From Utricularia gibba (lineage: Eukaryota > Streptophyta > Magnoliopsida > Lamiales > Lentibulariaceae): DNA of 64,000 nucleotides. The position numbers and the translations under genes are program-made. The notes beneath the pieces were generated by a model. That model was not told the origin of the DNA. It was given only the letters and a program-made list of their open reading frames with translations, and ran no database searches. Within the stretch, counting starts at the first letter, position 1. Each line of letters starts with the position of its first letter. The stretch covers positions 2,480,001 through 2,544,000 of the forward strand of contig CM007989.1 in assembly GCA_002189035.1 (NCBI GenBank). The letters run 5' to 3'. Shown here piece after piece: positions 32,149 through 43,765 of this stretch.

Positions 32149-33191
32149 CTAAGTAGGAACAATGCTGCGATTGTTTGATAATGTCTGGGAAATGAGTACT
32201 GCTAGAAGGAGGAGGAGGAGCTGGATGATAACATATGATGCATGCTTGCACACTGTTGCAGCATTCACCTCACTGTTGCCAAGAATCACTGCCGCTTCCT
32301 TGGGATACTTGTCTTCTTTATCTGTAAGTTCCTCGAAGTGGCTTGGCAGTTGTGCCTTTTCTTCTCCATAAGTAGTGAAATTGAGGGATTGCACAGTTGC
32401 CGCTATCACTGAATTCACAACTTCAGTCTCGATCTTTTTCGTCAGCTGCTCATCACTTTCAACTCCAATGCCTTTGCTACTCTTTTGTACATCTGTTGAT
32501 TCGGGAGAGTGCTGGAATCCAGAAGGTGAGGAATGCTGAGAGATTTTGAAGTGGAGATCTGATATTGGCTCTTCAGCATCTTTGCTGATTTCCCTTAACA
32601 ACAACAGTTCTACAAGATAATACAGGACACATGCTTAAAAGAGCTTACTTTCATACACACATTTGCGTTCTTTTCTTCATTTGAATAACAATGAAGAGGA
32701 TAAAACCAAAGCATACCTTTTCCCAAAGCTTCTTGTACTGTCTCTAGTTCAAACATAACTTCAAACAAAGGATCCTTGTTTTCCTGGAAACCATGTTCCC
32801 TCTCCTTAACCTCCAAAGATGGCTTTTTTACTTCATCTTCAGGCAACAAGTCTCGGCATCCTCCATCATCATCTTGCTTACCGCTACCTGAAACTTCATC
32901 ATCATCATTTTGAACTCTTACTCCATCTTGGGAACGACGCTCATCATTGTTCCCATCATTGTTCACCGTCACACCCACGAAGTTCCCAGCAATGCAACGG
33001 ACCCTTTGTTCCTGACCATTTTGTGGAGTTTTTCTACCATCAACCATAGATGACTCGAGGCTGCACGAATTACTTGAACCCACGTCTTCATCAACGATCC
33101 CAGATGTCTGGATGAAATCCACTTCAAGGGTCGCTCCAAGTCCTCGAGGGTGTTCATTTTCTGCTCGAGATCTCCCACCTTCAAACTCCAT
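32149..33191 (-). CDS. Unknown acidic protein with C-terminal membrane anchor
   Basis: Two exons, minus strand: 33191-32717 and 32609-32149, 311 residues. I do not recognise the family. The first 270 residues are hydrophilic, acidic and probably disordered, with Asp/Glu/Asn-rich stretches (NNDGNNDERRSQDGV, EVSGSGKQDDDGG) and a possible short helical segment around FELETVQEALGKELLLLREI at the exon junction. A strongly hydrophobic segment, YVIIQLLLLLLAVLISQTL, lies near residues 283-302 and is followed by only nine residues, so the protein looks tail-anchored with its bulk in the cytosol. No catalytic motif or zinc ligand pattern was seen. The splice sites are consensus and the frame closes exactly, so the gene is probably real. 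Confidence 0.68.
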
Positions 33192-34058
33192 TGCGGCTGG
33201 TAGACGAATAAGGACTCAAGTTGAGGGATCAAGACCAAAACAAGCGACAAAAACTCTTTACCATTTGCTGGATCAACAAGCAAGCGGCCAATTATTCTCC
33301 AAAAGCAACATCCAATAAATAATCTTCACCACCAGATCCACGACTCCCATAAACCCAACTCAGTTCCTCCAATTTAACACTGTGAGAGACCCGTAAAAAT
33401 GTTACCTTTGACACGCTGAGAACGGAGAGCGTCCGCCTAGCACAAAACCGCGGACGCAGACCAAATCCCCAAGTAAAATGATGATAAAACCCTAAATAAA
33501 ACTGAATTTGCCTGATGATCTATCTGGATCCCACCACAACGTGGCAGCACAAGGGACCTACAGCCACGCCAATTATTTACTCCAAAAATATATTTTATAC
33601 CCAAAATAAACATATATATATTATCAATAAGTATTTTTTTAATTTTTTGATAGTCAACAGATTTTAAAATACTTAAATTATATTGATATAATAAATTATA
33701 TTTACCGACCCATTAATCATTATCTGTCCTCATGCTGACCCGCCTGGTTATTTACCATCTTTTCTAAAAAAAAAAAAAACATCACATTTGCATATTCATA
33801 TGGAAAAATCTACAAAAAAAACTCATTTAGGTTCATTACAAAATCAGCGACCATTATGACAGCTCACAGTGTCAAGAGTTCGCATTGCAGCCTGAGTTCT
33901 TTGTTATCTGGTGATGCTGATGAAAAACCCCTTGCTTCATTGAGAAATCAGCTGCAGCTGAATCGGCTGGTACAAGGCACACTATAGAGATCTGCTAACT
34001 GGGAATTGGATAGGATCATTTTGTTGGATCATTGCCCCTTGTGTGTTGTAAGCAAACC
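33192..34058. other. Intergenic, AT-rich
   Basis: Promoter of the tail-anchored gene and 3' side of the HAP8-like gene. Very AT-rich from 33580 to 33840. No coding sequence or repeat family was recognised. Confidence 0.5.
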
Positions 34059-37000
34059 TCAGTGAAGAGTAGTCATTGTTTCGCGGAGTAAGACCTGCTG
34101 ATGGAGGCCGGAACCCGAGCATCCACCAAAATCTGTTCTGGAACCAGAGTGATGGTATGGATAAGAATCCATCTGCTGTGGGAATGTACAGTTTCGTGTG
34201 GAACCAGGTGTGGCACTTTGAGACGAGGGACAGTCCTGAGCATTGCTGGTGGAGGGGACGTTTGCAACCAGGTGAGATTCGTTTTTGTCCACTACCATCA
34301 AGTTCTTTCCCATCAACCTGAGAACAGGACTTGGAGATGAACCAAACGAAACACAGTGATCGTAGGTAGAAAACCGGGCGTCTGGTTGACAGGAAGGAGT
34401 CCCACTGGCAATGAAATAAAATGAGGCTGGTGCTGTAGTTGATCCATTGAGGACATTTTTGGATCTCACACTGAAATCATGGCAGCATTCCTTTGTTTGG
34501 CCATGATCCATCTGGAATGTAAAGGGAATCGAAGGCACAAGCATTGGTCGAGGCCATGATTCCAGAGGCACATCCTGCTCAACTCCCTCACATATATATG
34601 ACTCGCCACTCTTGAACCTTGAAGAACCCAACACCGACTTGTGGGACTCTGTTTCATGGCCAATGGATCCGACAACTATGGGATAGCCTAGAGCAACATC
34701 TTGCGGAGTCTCATTATAGCTTACTCCAGATACTCTAACTGTTCCTGCAGTAAAGGGGTTGGACACAAACGAAGTGCCAGAGACTGGAGAATTAGCCGAC
34801 TCTGTATTAGCCAGCTCATGTTCATCTTCTGAAGAATGTACCCTGCAAGTAGTCAGGGATGAATTCCCTTGAGGTTCTTCGGAGCCAACACGCCCTTGGC
34901 TAGGAAGAAACGAGCCCGGTGGCTCTGGTATCTTTATTGGGTCGACATCAAAAGAGTACTTGTCTTGCTCCTCAAAACCATTCATTTCGGTCTCAAAATG
35001 TGTAACTAGATGACCATCCAACAAGTTTCCATGTAAACTGGCAGAATCATGAGAGACCACGGAATCTTCTTTACCTAATCTCTTGGAAGTCGTCTTCTTG
35101 CTTACATTTAACTGCTGAATTTGAGCCTTCTTAAGAGCATCCCGTTTATACGGTGGACTGACAGGACAATCAGTACCCTTTATAAGATGGCAATCCTTCT
35201 CAACTCCACGAGTTTCACGTTCATGTGAAGTATCCAAGTACATAGAAGCGTAATCTTGATCTTTACAAGTATTGGAAGTATCATGCCTTTGCTTACGGAA
35301 CCTGAACTCCAGGCTCTCAACTGACCTGCAAGGGGCATTTTCAAGCTGAGGGGTTTTTTCAAAGTGATTATCGTGCCCTTGAATAGGATTTACTGTTGCC
35401 TCCTCTCCAGAACTCACTGAATGGCAGAGCATAGAACTCTTGGTATCCTTTCCCCTCTTCAACTTTTTTGCCCAACCTTCACCCCCAGAGAACATGGCGC
35501 GGTCTTGTGATTTCTTCTTGCAAAATGAAAATCTTGTTTGAGCAGATCTTTCACTTTCAGACTCAACAAAAGTCCTGCTAATCCTCTTTTGAACCATCAT
35601 TTTCTCCCTAGATTCTGAAATGCAGTTTTTTCCTCTCTTTCTCAGGAGAGACTGTAGTTCAGCAAACTCATGTGAACTTTTACTGCCTTCAGCAGACAAA
35701 GAGATGTCATGGGTAGCCAGAGTTGGGGGAGTTGAACCATTGGTTTTTATTGTAGAACGATAACCCAGCAATGCGGATCTAGTCTTTTTTATTTTCCATT
35801 CATGATTATAAATTTTCAAGTGTCTACTTCTACTTTCTGAACCATGACATGTCACCTGATCACAGGCATTGGAATGACTATGCACATCATCACTCTCATA
35901 TTCTTCATGGTGAGATGATTCTTCATCACCATTACGAGCCTAGACATCATAAAATCAAGCACAAATAATCATTTGTCTCAATAAACAAGCATTGCTGCAG
36001 TACCAGTAATACACTAACATCAAATTCGTAAGCACTCAATACATTTTCTTCTACCAATAGAAATGCAAAATGCCCTCAATGAACTCATTCAACTTTATGC
36101 TGTTTTAGTCATTTTGATACGTTAGCATAGTTGAAATCAAACAAGATTTTAAAGCAATCATTCAACAAAAATCCATGTAAACTGGAACCGCATACCTTGA
36201 GAATGTTTCTAGGAATGCAGGAATAACTTCCTCTAGGAGGGCATTGTAGCATTTTGTGTCTCTGATTAAGATGCTGATTCTTTTTACCTGATACACTTCT
36301 TTTGTCTTTATCATTTTTCACTGTTCCCTTGGATTCACCGTCACCCTTTTGACCTGGTTTCTCTTGAGGAAGAGTCGGCTTTGATAGTATTCGAAGCTTC
36401 CTGCCACTGGAATCAATGTAAACAGCCTCTTCATTTTCATTTACATGACTGATAGAAGGCCTGTTATTCATATCCTCAGAACAAACACCATGGTTGTTGT
36501 CCTCAATATTATCAGGCGAAAGTACAGTATTCTTCTCTACGGATCTTCCCTCCGGCTCCTGATAACCAGAGAATGCAGCTTGGATTATCCCATTTCGTTT
36601 TTCAAGATCCTCCAAGGTACATTGCAGAGAAGTTGCATAGATATCCACCATTAATCTTGTTTTCCTTGCCCTCATCTTATGCTTAATTGCTGAATTTGAT
36701 ATACATTTGTTTGTTGGCTCCACAGAAAGACACTGATCAATATGCGCATTCAAAGTGGTGTTGGATGTAGACGAAAATGTCTTACAGATGGGGCAAATTT
36801 TCGAAGCCATTGCTTGCAAAACCAAAGATGAGTTTCCAGGCAACACTTCCTTTGTCTTTTGCTCAGCAGTGCAGCTCAATTTCAAACCTGAGCCGTACTT
36901 TTTAACAGGATTTGGGATATTGTTTCTTACCGTGTCAGTGGCAGCGTTCAATGCAAGTTCAGGATTTTTTGTCAATTTTTCAGCTTGTGGTTCCAACGAA

Positions 37001-37719
37001 CAGTTTTCTGCTACCAATACTGAATCCCCCTCAAAGCCCGGGGTTTTTCTCAGTTCAAATAACTCCCGAGATGAATCCTCTACTTTTTCGGACACATTTC
37101 CAACCGAAAACTGGTTACCCCCAGAACTGAGAGACTGATATGGTGGCAACACATGCTGCACTCTATGTCTCAAACAAAGTTGCAAACTTTTTTTAGAAAA
37201 TGGCCAGTGATTCTCGAGATCTTTTCCCCTAGTCGTGAACACATAATCCCTGCAGCACCGTCAGAAAACATGAAAAGCAACAAAATCAGTAGGACCTTCA
37301 GTCAACAACAGCATGGCATCGTACAGCTGTGATGTTCTATCAAGTGGGAACCAAAATGATTATTTAAGCTTGTACAATTTAGCGGAGAGCGCATAAAATC
37401 ACCAAAAGGGTTTGTTTACCAAAGATAAATCATATGCCACAGAAAACAACATCAGTTATCCATAATAAGATCTTAAGAAACTGAAGAAGAAAAGGTCTGA
37501 TATTGTCCGCTGAGCAAACCCATTCTGTCACATGAGATAATCTAGCAAACCGGATAATCTTTACCTGATGGAGAACTTGGAAACTGGGTCTTCGTAACCA
37601 AGGTCGGCCTTGGGCAGATCTACACGAATCTGCTGCTGATTATCACCAAAACTAGTTCCATCGCCGTTCACTGTAAATATTTCAGGTGGATCTGAAGAAG
37701 GGAGTACACGGGACAACAT
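34059..37719 (-). CDS. HAPLESS8-like large protein with one C2HC (UBZ-type) zinc finger
   Basis: Three exons, minus strand: 37719-37565, 37249-36196, 35939-34059; 1029 residues. The start is the first ATG in the frame; an in-frame TGA lies 5' of it. The only clear domain is a zinc finger, ICPICKTFSSTSNTTLNAHI followed by DQCL (Cys-Cys-His-Cys, UBZ4/Rad18-like), near residue 190. The conserved DIYATSLQCTLEDLEKRNG follows. The rest is long, charged and Ser-rich with no recognisable fold, including many basic KK/KR clusters suited to nuclear location. The arrangement matches Arabidopsis HAPLESS 8, named from a screen for male gametophyte transmission defects; its biochemical role is unclear. UBZ4 fingers bind ubiquitin in DNA-damage proteins, which is only a hint here. 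Confidence 0.82.
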
Positions 37720-39035
37720 CTGCTGAAATTCTTCTTCTTGCTTCTTGTGCTGTCTAACCAACAGTCACAAGAACTCGATGTATTTCCTTTCGCCTTCAGC
37801 ATAACATTAGCCTATTACGGCAAAAAAAGGATAGAAAAAGAGGAAACTCCACCACCATAGAATTCTTAGACTTCAGACTCAAATCAAACCCCACTCAAAA
37901 ACTTCAACAGGCCATCCTCTGCAAGAAAATATAGTGGAGGAATTAATTTAATAGAAGATCAGAAGTTAAAGAAACGACCCACAAACAATCAGGCAAAGAA
38001 CTGTAGATTCCTAGACCTGAGTGGGTTACATTGAGCTGCATCATTACCAATACAAAAACGAAGGCTGTAAAGAGAAACAACCCACGACAAAACCCTTAAA
38101 CAAGCGTTATTTTATGTGGTAAAAAAATAACCAAGGCCATCAATCTCAGGGGAAAGCGGAAATGACCCATTTCATAAAGCAAGCTAATTGTGTAGAATCA
38201 TGAAGAAACTGGGTAGCCATTCCATCACCAAGCATCGTAAGAGCTTGAAAATAAGTACCAGATCCACACCTCCAGTCAGCAAACATGTGGTTAAAAAAGC
38301 TCTTTGAGGAAGTATGGCGGAGGAAAATAGAAGCCCAAAACATATTCCAGATAAAAACGCGAACACCAGCAGCAATCATAAGTTTCTTCACAAGGAGCTT
38401 AGTTAAACCAGAAAGAATTTAAGAAAGATTCAAATGAAGAGTTTTTCCAAGTGGGTTTGAATCATGGAGCAAGCCCACTGGGAGAACAGAGAATGGAACA
38501 AGGAAAACACACTTTTACCCACCCCACGTATCAAAAAGGGGGTATCTAGTTCTCAATTCAGCACCGAAAAGAGCACTTCGAAAGCACAACACGTTTCTCC
38601 GAGTGAATTTCCCGATCAACCCCAAATTATCGCGAAATGAGGGTGAATATGCTTCTGTGTGAGTGAGAAAGGACAGAGGAAGGCAAGAAAAAATGCAAGG
38701 TGTTGCTTTCAAGTTTCAAACAAGTTTAAAAGGAAGGAAGACAGCAAAACCAAGGATTTTGAGATTGGAAGCTGGAACGGGGGGCAGGCGCCAACTTGGG
38801 GCCCACCGCTAAACCTAACCATACCCTACTGCTCCCACTTCCTCTGAACGAGTTGACCCTTGTACCCTCCTCTTGATTCAAAAACACGCGGGTAAAACCG
38901 TAATTCACGTTTAGAAAAAATTATACTAATTACAGAAAGATTTATGAAATTAAAAAAAAGTTTTATTTTCCGAAATTGGTTTATCGAAATAAAAAATAAA
39001 TAAACTGATCAGAAAATGGTGGTGGTCTGGTGTCA
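37720..39035. other. 5' leader and promoter of the HAP8-like gene; 3' side of DUF868 gene
   Basis: No conserved coding sequence. Minus-strand open frames at 38146-38391 and 38515-38712 are short, unlike any family, and probably lie in leader exons or introns of the HAP8-like transcript. Confidence 0.5.
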
Positions 39036-39866
39036 TCATCCAGTCTTCCAGGCATAAATGAAGTGGCAGAATCCCAAGGCATCAACACCAGAAAAACAAC
39101 CTGGTCGTCGTCCCAAAGCATCCTCCTCCTCTGGCTCGCCCAGCTCCTCCCCTCCTCTCCTGAACACAAAAATCCCTACGCTACAACGACGGGGACTGTA
39201 AAGCCAGTCATGCACGTCCCACAGCACCTCCACCGGGAAATCATCAACGGCAATCGTCTCGTTCCCTCTGAACCTCCAGTGCAGATTCGGCACCCGGAAC
39301 TCGATCTCATCCACCCTGATCCACATCTCGGGATCGAAGGGATCCTGCAGGCACGATTCCAGCACGATGTCGTGCTCCTTGTCGTCTTGCCCCAATGTCG
39401 TTTTGGTGCAGAAGCAGCGCTTGGCGTATACGATCTCCTTCCTGTGCACCAGAAGCGCAGCTTCAGGGGACATCTTGGATTTCGACCGTTTCAGGGCCTC
39501 CTTCTTCTGGTCGCCCAGGAGGAGGACTAACTCCCCTTTCGACACCATCGCCACGTAGTAATCAGAGTCGGGCTCCGGTCTGGATGTGAACTTCGCTCCC
39601 CGGAGATCCCAAAAGACGTCCACCTTTCTCTCCGCCAGTGTTATTTTGAGACCCTTCTTCCCCCAAAACTGCCATGTCTTCAAATCGATCTTGCACGTGT
39701 AGTGATCCTCCCCTGCATCTGGGATCTCCGCCGTCATGTACAGGTAATGCGTCATCAGAGTCTTCGCCCATGTCACCGTCACGGTGAACACCACGTTCTG
39801 AAGGTTCACTCTGTGGATGCAGGAAACGAAGTTGTCCTCTTTTGAATCATGCAGCGCTTCACCCAT
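39036..39866 (-). CDS. DUF868 family protein
   Basis: A single exon of 276 codons. Family blocks include an early VTVTWAKTLMTHYLYM, then IDLKTWQFWGKKG, VDVFWDLRGAKF, DSDYYVAMVSKGELVLLLGD, IVLES, MWIRVDEIEFRVPNLHWRFRG and VLWDVHDWLYSP. DUF868 proteins are plant-specific, around 270-320 residues, predicted to be beta-rich, with no established function. The start at 39866 follows an in-frame TTG; no better ATG lies upstream. The C-terminal 60 residues (after VFRRGG) diverge from the usual acidic end. It is divergent from HSP90, sharing a 549-base intergenic region. Confidence 0.86.
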   Translation of the reverse strand: MGEALHDSKEDNFVSCIHRVNLQNVVFTVTVTWAKTLMTHYLYMTAEIPDAGEDHYTCKIDLKTWQFWGKKGLKITLAERKVDVFWDLRGAKFTSRPEPDSDYYVAMVSKGELVLLLGDQKKEALKRSKSKMSPEAALLVHRKEIVYAKRCFCTKTTLGQDDKEHDIVLESCLQDPFDPEMWIRVDEIEFRVPNLHWRFRGNETIAVDDFPVEVLWDVHDWLYSPRRCSVGIFVFRRGGEELGEPEEEDALGRRPGCFSGVDALGFCHFIYAWKTG

Positions 39867-40221
39867 CAATTCATTCTCATGGTTTTGCTGCGAAGATGAC
39901 GATCAGGATCAAGCAAGCCCCCATACGCGATTCAGCATAAAAGAAGGGGGCTTCAGGAGCCATGAAGATTGAAAGGAGGATTTACAAGCACAATTTTAGC
40001 CCCACGTAAAGCGTTCTCTTCAGCGTACGGTTTTACACCACCTCGAAGTTCGGGAAAAAATTAGTTAATATTAAAATTTTATGTAAGAATATGATTTTAA
40101 TATTAAAATAATGAAAAAAGTTCGTACGACTGTCGGAAATATCCTATCACAAGTAGGTGAAAGTAAATTTTATATTATTTTTTAATCTTGAATTAGCTGA
40201 TTTTGTAGTGATATTTTTAGC

Positions 40222-40237
40222 TTCTAGAGACTTCGAA
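40222..40237 (+). promoter_or_regulatory. Heat shock element upstream of HSP90
   Basis: TTCTAGAGACTTCGAA has alternating TTC/GAA-type units at the required 5-base spacing, with one imperfect unit (GAG for GAA). It lies about 80 bases upstream of the TATA box, a common position for HSF binding in plant HSP genes. Confidence 0.65.
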
Positions 40238-40303
40238 TGGGTTGCCAACATTTCGTCAATGGACCAACGCTAACGAAGGATCTAGAAACCCTACTCTGGT
40301 TTC

Positions 40304-40312
40304 TATATAAAA
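40304..40312 (+). promoter_or_regulatory. TATA box of HSP90
   Basis: TATATAAAA about 105 bases before the ATG, leaving a leader of roughly 75 bases. Confidence 0.7.
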
Positions 40313-40415
40313 GTTCCTTGCTCGTCGTGGCCGTGTATCCTGCGCTGCTCCGTCTGTTCTGTAGATCCGTCTTTCGAGCGTTCCAAGAAGCGTTATACTG
40401 GTTCAAGCGGTGGCT

Positions 40416-42911
40416 ATGGCGGATACCGAGACGTTTGCCTTTCAGGCTGAGATTAACCAGCTTCTGAGTCTCATCATCAACACTTTCTACAGTAACAAGG
40501 AGATATTTCTCCGTGAATTAATCAGCAACTCGTCCGACGTACGCCTCTTCGTCTTCTTCTTTTGTGTTAATTTTGGTGCAGTTCTGACTGATGCTTGTGA
40601 CTTGCTACTTGGTTCTCCGCTATTATGAAGGAATATGAACTGAAATATAGATTTTTATGCGGCTGATTTACTCTCCCTTGCTGTTGAATTATGATTTCCA
40701 GTAGGCTTTGGCGACCTGATGATTATTGCATAATTTTGTGTTACATTTTTTGTGTGCTATATGTTTTGAGGACGGATCTGTCCATTGCAAGTATAGTTTG
40801 TGCTTTTACATAAGCCTAATTTTGTGTTTCATTTGAATGTTGCAGGCTTTGGACAAAATTCGTTTTGAGAGTTTGACTGATAAGAGCAAGCTGGATGGGC
40901 AGCCGGAGCTCTTTATTCATCTTATACCAGATAAGACAAATAATACGCTTTCAATCGTTGACAGTGGCATTGGAATGACTAAGGCTGGTGAGTCGCAATG
41001 GCCTTTTTTTGCATACGCTGCATCGTATATCTTTAATGATGATGTAATTTGTTTTCCTTTCTGTTGTTTACAGATCTGGTGAACAATCTTGGCACAATTG
41101 CAAGGTCTGGGACCAAGGAGTTTATGGAAGCCCTGTCCGCGGGTGCCGATGTAAGCATGATTGGACAGTTCGGAGTTGGTTTCTACTCTGCTTACCTGGT
41201 TGCAGAGAAGGTTATTGTGACCACAAAGCATAACGATGATGAACAATATGTTTGGGAGTCTCAAGCCGGTGGTTCATTCACTGTCACCAGAGACACCTCT
41301 GGCGAGAATCTTGGAAGGGGAACAAAGATCACACTCCATCTGAAGGAGGACCAGCTTGAGTATCTTGAGGAGCGCCGGCTGAAGGATCTTGTCAAGAAGC
41401 ATTCAGAGTTCATCAGTTACCCGATTTCTCTATGGGTGGAGAAGACTACTGAGAAGGAAATTTCTGATGATGAGGATGAGGATGAAAAGAAAGAAGACGA
41501 AGAAGGGAAAATTGAGGAAGTAGATGAAGAAAAGGAAAAGGCTGAGAAGAAAAAGAAAAAGATCAAAGAAGTTTCTCATGAGTGGAACTTGGTGAACAAG
41601 CAGAAGCCTATTTGGATGAGGAAACCGGAGGAGATAACCAAGGATGAGTATGCCGCTTTCTACAAAAGCCTCACGAATGACTGGGAAGAGCACTTGGCTG
41701 TCAAGCATTTTTCAGTTGAAGGGCAGCTCGAGTTCAAGGCCATTCTCTTCGTGCCCAAGAGAGCTCCATTTGATCTTTTTGATACAAGGAAGAAGCCCAA
41801 CAACATCAAGCTCTATGTTCGTCGTGTATTCATCATGGACAACTGCGAGGAGTTGATGCCTGAGTACCTGGGATTCGTCAAGGGTATTGTTGATTCAGAG
41901 GACTTACCGCTTAACATCTCTCGTGAGATGCTGCAGCAGAACAAAATTCTGAAAGTCATCCGGAAGAATCTGGTGAAGAAGTGCATCGAGCTCTTCTTCG
42001 AGATAGCCGAGAACAAGGAGGATTACAACAAGTTTTATGAAGCCTTTTCCAAGAACCTCAAATTGGGTATTCATGAAGATAGCCAGAACAAGACGAAGTT
42101 CGCTGAGCTTCTGAGGTATCATTCCACAAAGAGTGGCGATGAGATGACCAGCTTAAAGGACTACGTTACAAGGATGAAGGATGGTCAGAACGACATCTTC
42201 TACATCACTGGCGAGAGCAAGAAAGCCGTTGAGAACTCTCCCTTCCTTGAGAAGCTAAAGAAAAAGGGCTATGAAGTTCTCTTCATGGTTGATGCCATCG
42301 ACGAGTACGCAGTTGGACAGCTGAAAGAATTCGAAGGCAAAAAGCTTGTTTCCGCCACCAAGGAGGGTCTGAAACTCGACGAGAGTGATGACGAGAAGAA
42401 GAAAAAGGAGGATCTGAAGCAAAAGTTTGAGGGTCTGTGTAAGGTCATCAAGGATGTTCTCGGAGACAAGGTGGAGAAGGTCGTCGTTTCCGACCGTGTC
42501 GTCGACTCTCCTTGCTGTCTGGTTACCGGAGAGTACGGATGGACTGCCAACATGGAGAGGATCATGAAGGCCCAAGCTCTCAGAGATTCAAGCATGGCCG
42601 GTTACATGTCTAGCAAGAAAACGATGGAGATCAATCCCGAGAACCCCATCATGGAGGAGCTGAGGAAGAGAGCCGACGCCGACAAGAACGACAAATCCGT
42701 CAAGGATTTGGTCCTCCTGCTCTTCGAAACCGCCTTGCTCACATCAGGCTTCAGTCTTGACGACCCCAACACTTTCGGCAACAGGATTCACAGGATGTTG
42801 AAGCTCGGGCTCAGCATCGACGATGACGTCGGAGAAGCTGATGGTGATGCCGATATGCCACCTCTGGAGGATGTGGACGCCGAGGGCAGCAAGATGGAGG
42901 AGGTTGATTAA
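40416..42911 (+). CDS. HSP90: Cytosolic heat shock protein 90
   Basis: Exons 40416-40538, 40846-40987 and 41074-42911; 700 residues, the normal length of plant cytosolic HSP90. The N-terminal GHKL ATPase domain shows [44 protein letters not shown] and [13 protein letters not shown]. An acidic, Lys/Glu-rich linker near residues 215-255 is followed by the middle domain ([40 protein letters not shown]) and the dimerisation domain. The terminal MEEVD binds TPR co-chaperones. It is an ATP-dependent chaperone of kinases, receptors and immune sensors. The three-exon layout matches the constitutive/inducible cytosolic class. A heat shock element lies upstream. No ER signal or KDEL is present. Confidence 0.98.
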
Positions 42912-43765
42912 ATATCTCATCTCTTTTTGCGTTTTCTGCCCCCCGTCACTGCCACCCCTTCCTCCTCCTCCTAGTGCTATGATTTTGAATTAGTGCTGTT
43001 ATTTTGGATCTTGCCTTTTGAGCTCAGTGCTGTGGTACTTACTGCTAGTGTAAGGATCACTGGTTTTTTATATTTTAGATCTCTGCAACCCCTTGTGGAA
43101 ACATCACGGAGAATAATCCATTCTTCCCGTCCTGCTTTTTGCTTCCTCGAACGTCGGACACTAGCATTACATACTTGGCATGAAGCCAGTTTCGTGTGAC
43201 AAAGCTCATGACAACCACCATTTGCCATTCTAACGGCAAAACAGTGATGGTAAAAGAAACTGCAGACAGACATGAAAAGTTGCATGTGCACAACCAGAAA
43301 GCATATGCTTACACTCCACTTTATCGCCAATGGGAGCATTTGGATGGAGCGCTGGGAGGAAACCAAGAATTCCACTTTATCATACACAAAGGGAAGATAC
43401 CGATGTACAAAATGTGGGAGTTGTTTGCTAGGACAAAAGGCCTACCCAAAAACTATAAATGGACATTCCCCTTCGACTGTATCCACATTTAGAATGCATC
43501 ACAACTGTTGTCAAGACATCTTTGGTCAAGTAGCATGAAAAGTTAGAGGTGAATCTTACTGTTGGTTAACATCTCATGTCAACTTCTGAAAAAGTGGCTC
43601 ATTAGTGACTAAACACCAGGGCTGTAGTATAAATCTAGTGAAACCTACATCTAAAATCTACCAGTGTATTAACAATCTCACTATGTTTACTATTTATAAT
43701 TGGACTACTCTAACTTCTAAGTTTCTCATTGACCTCTGCCTCCTACTCATGCTGGGAAACTCTCA
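42912..43765. other. 3' region of HSP90 and of the glycine-rich chloroplast gene
   Basis: Convergent 3' ends. A plus frame from 43208 to 43492 (about 94 codons) is open but matches nothing I know and probably reflects chance. No repeat was seen. Confidence 0.5.

Larger units (their letters stand above)
39867..40415. other. Bidirectional promoter region DUF868 / HSP90
   Basis: Head-to-head intergenic region. The HSP90 side holds a heat shock element and TATA box, listed separately. The middle is AT-rich. Confidence 0.6.

Noticed and set aside
38146-38391. Minus-strand 81-codon frame upstream of the HAP8-like gene
   Set aside because: No homology and no phase-compatible splice link to the gene; probably leader sequence.
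43208-43492. Plus-strand frame downstream of HSP90
   Set aside because: No known family and it overlaps equally long frames on the minus strand.
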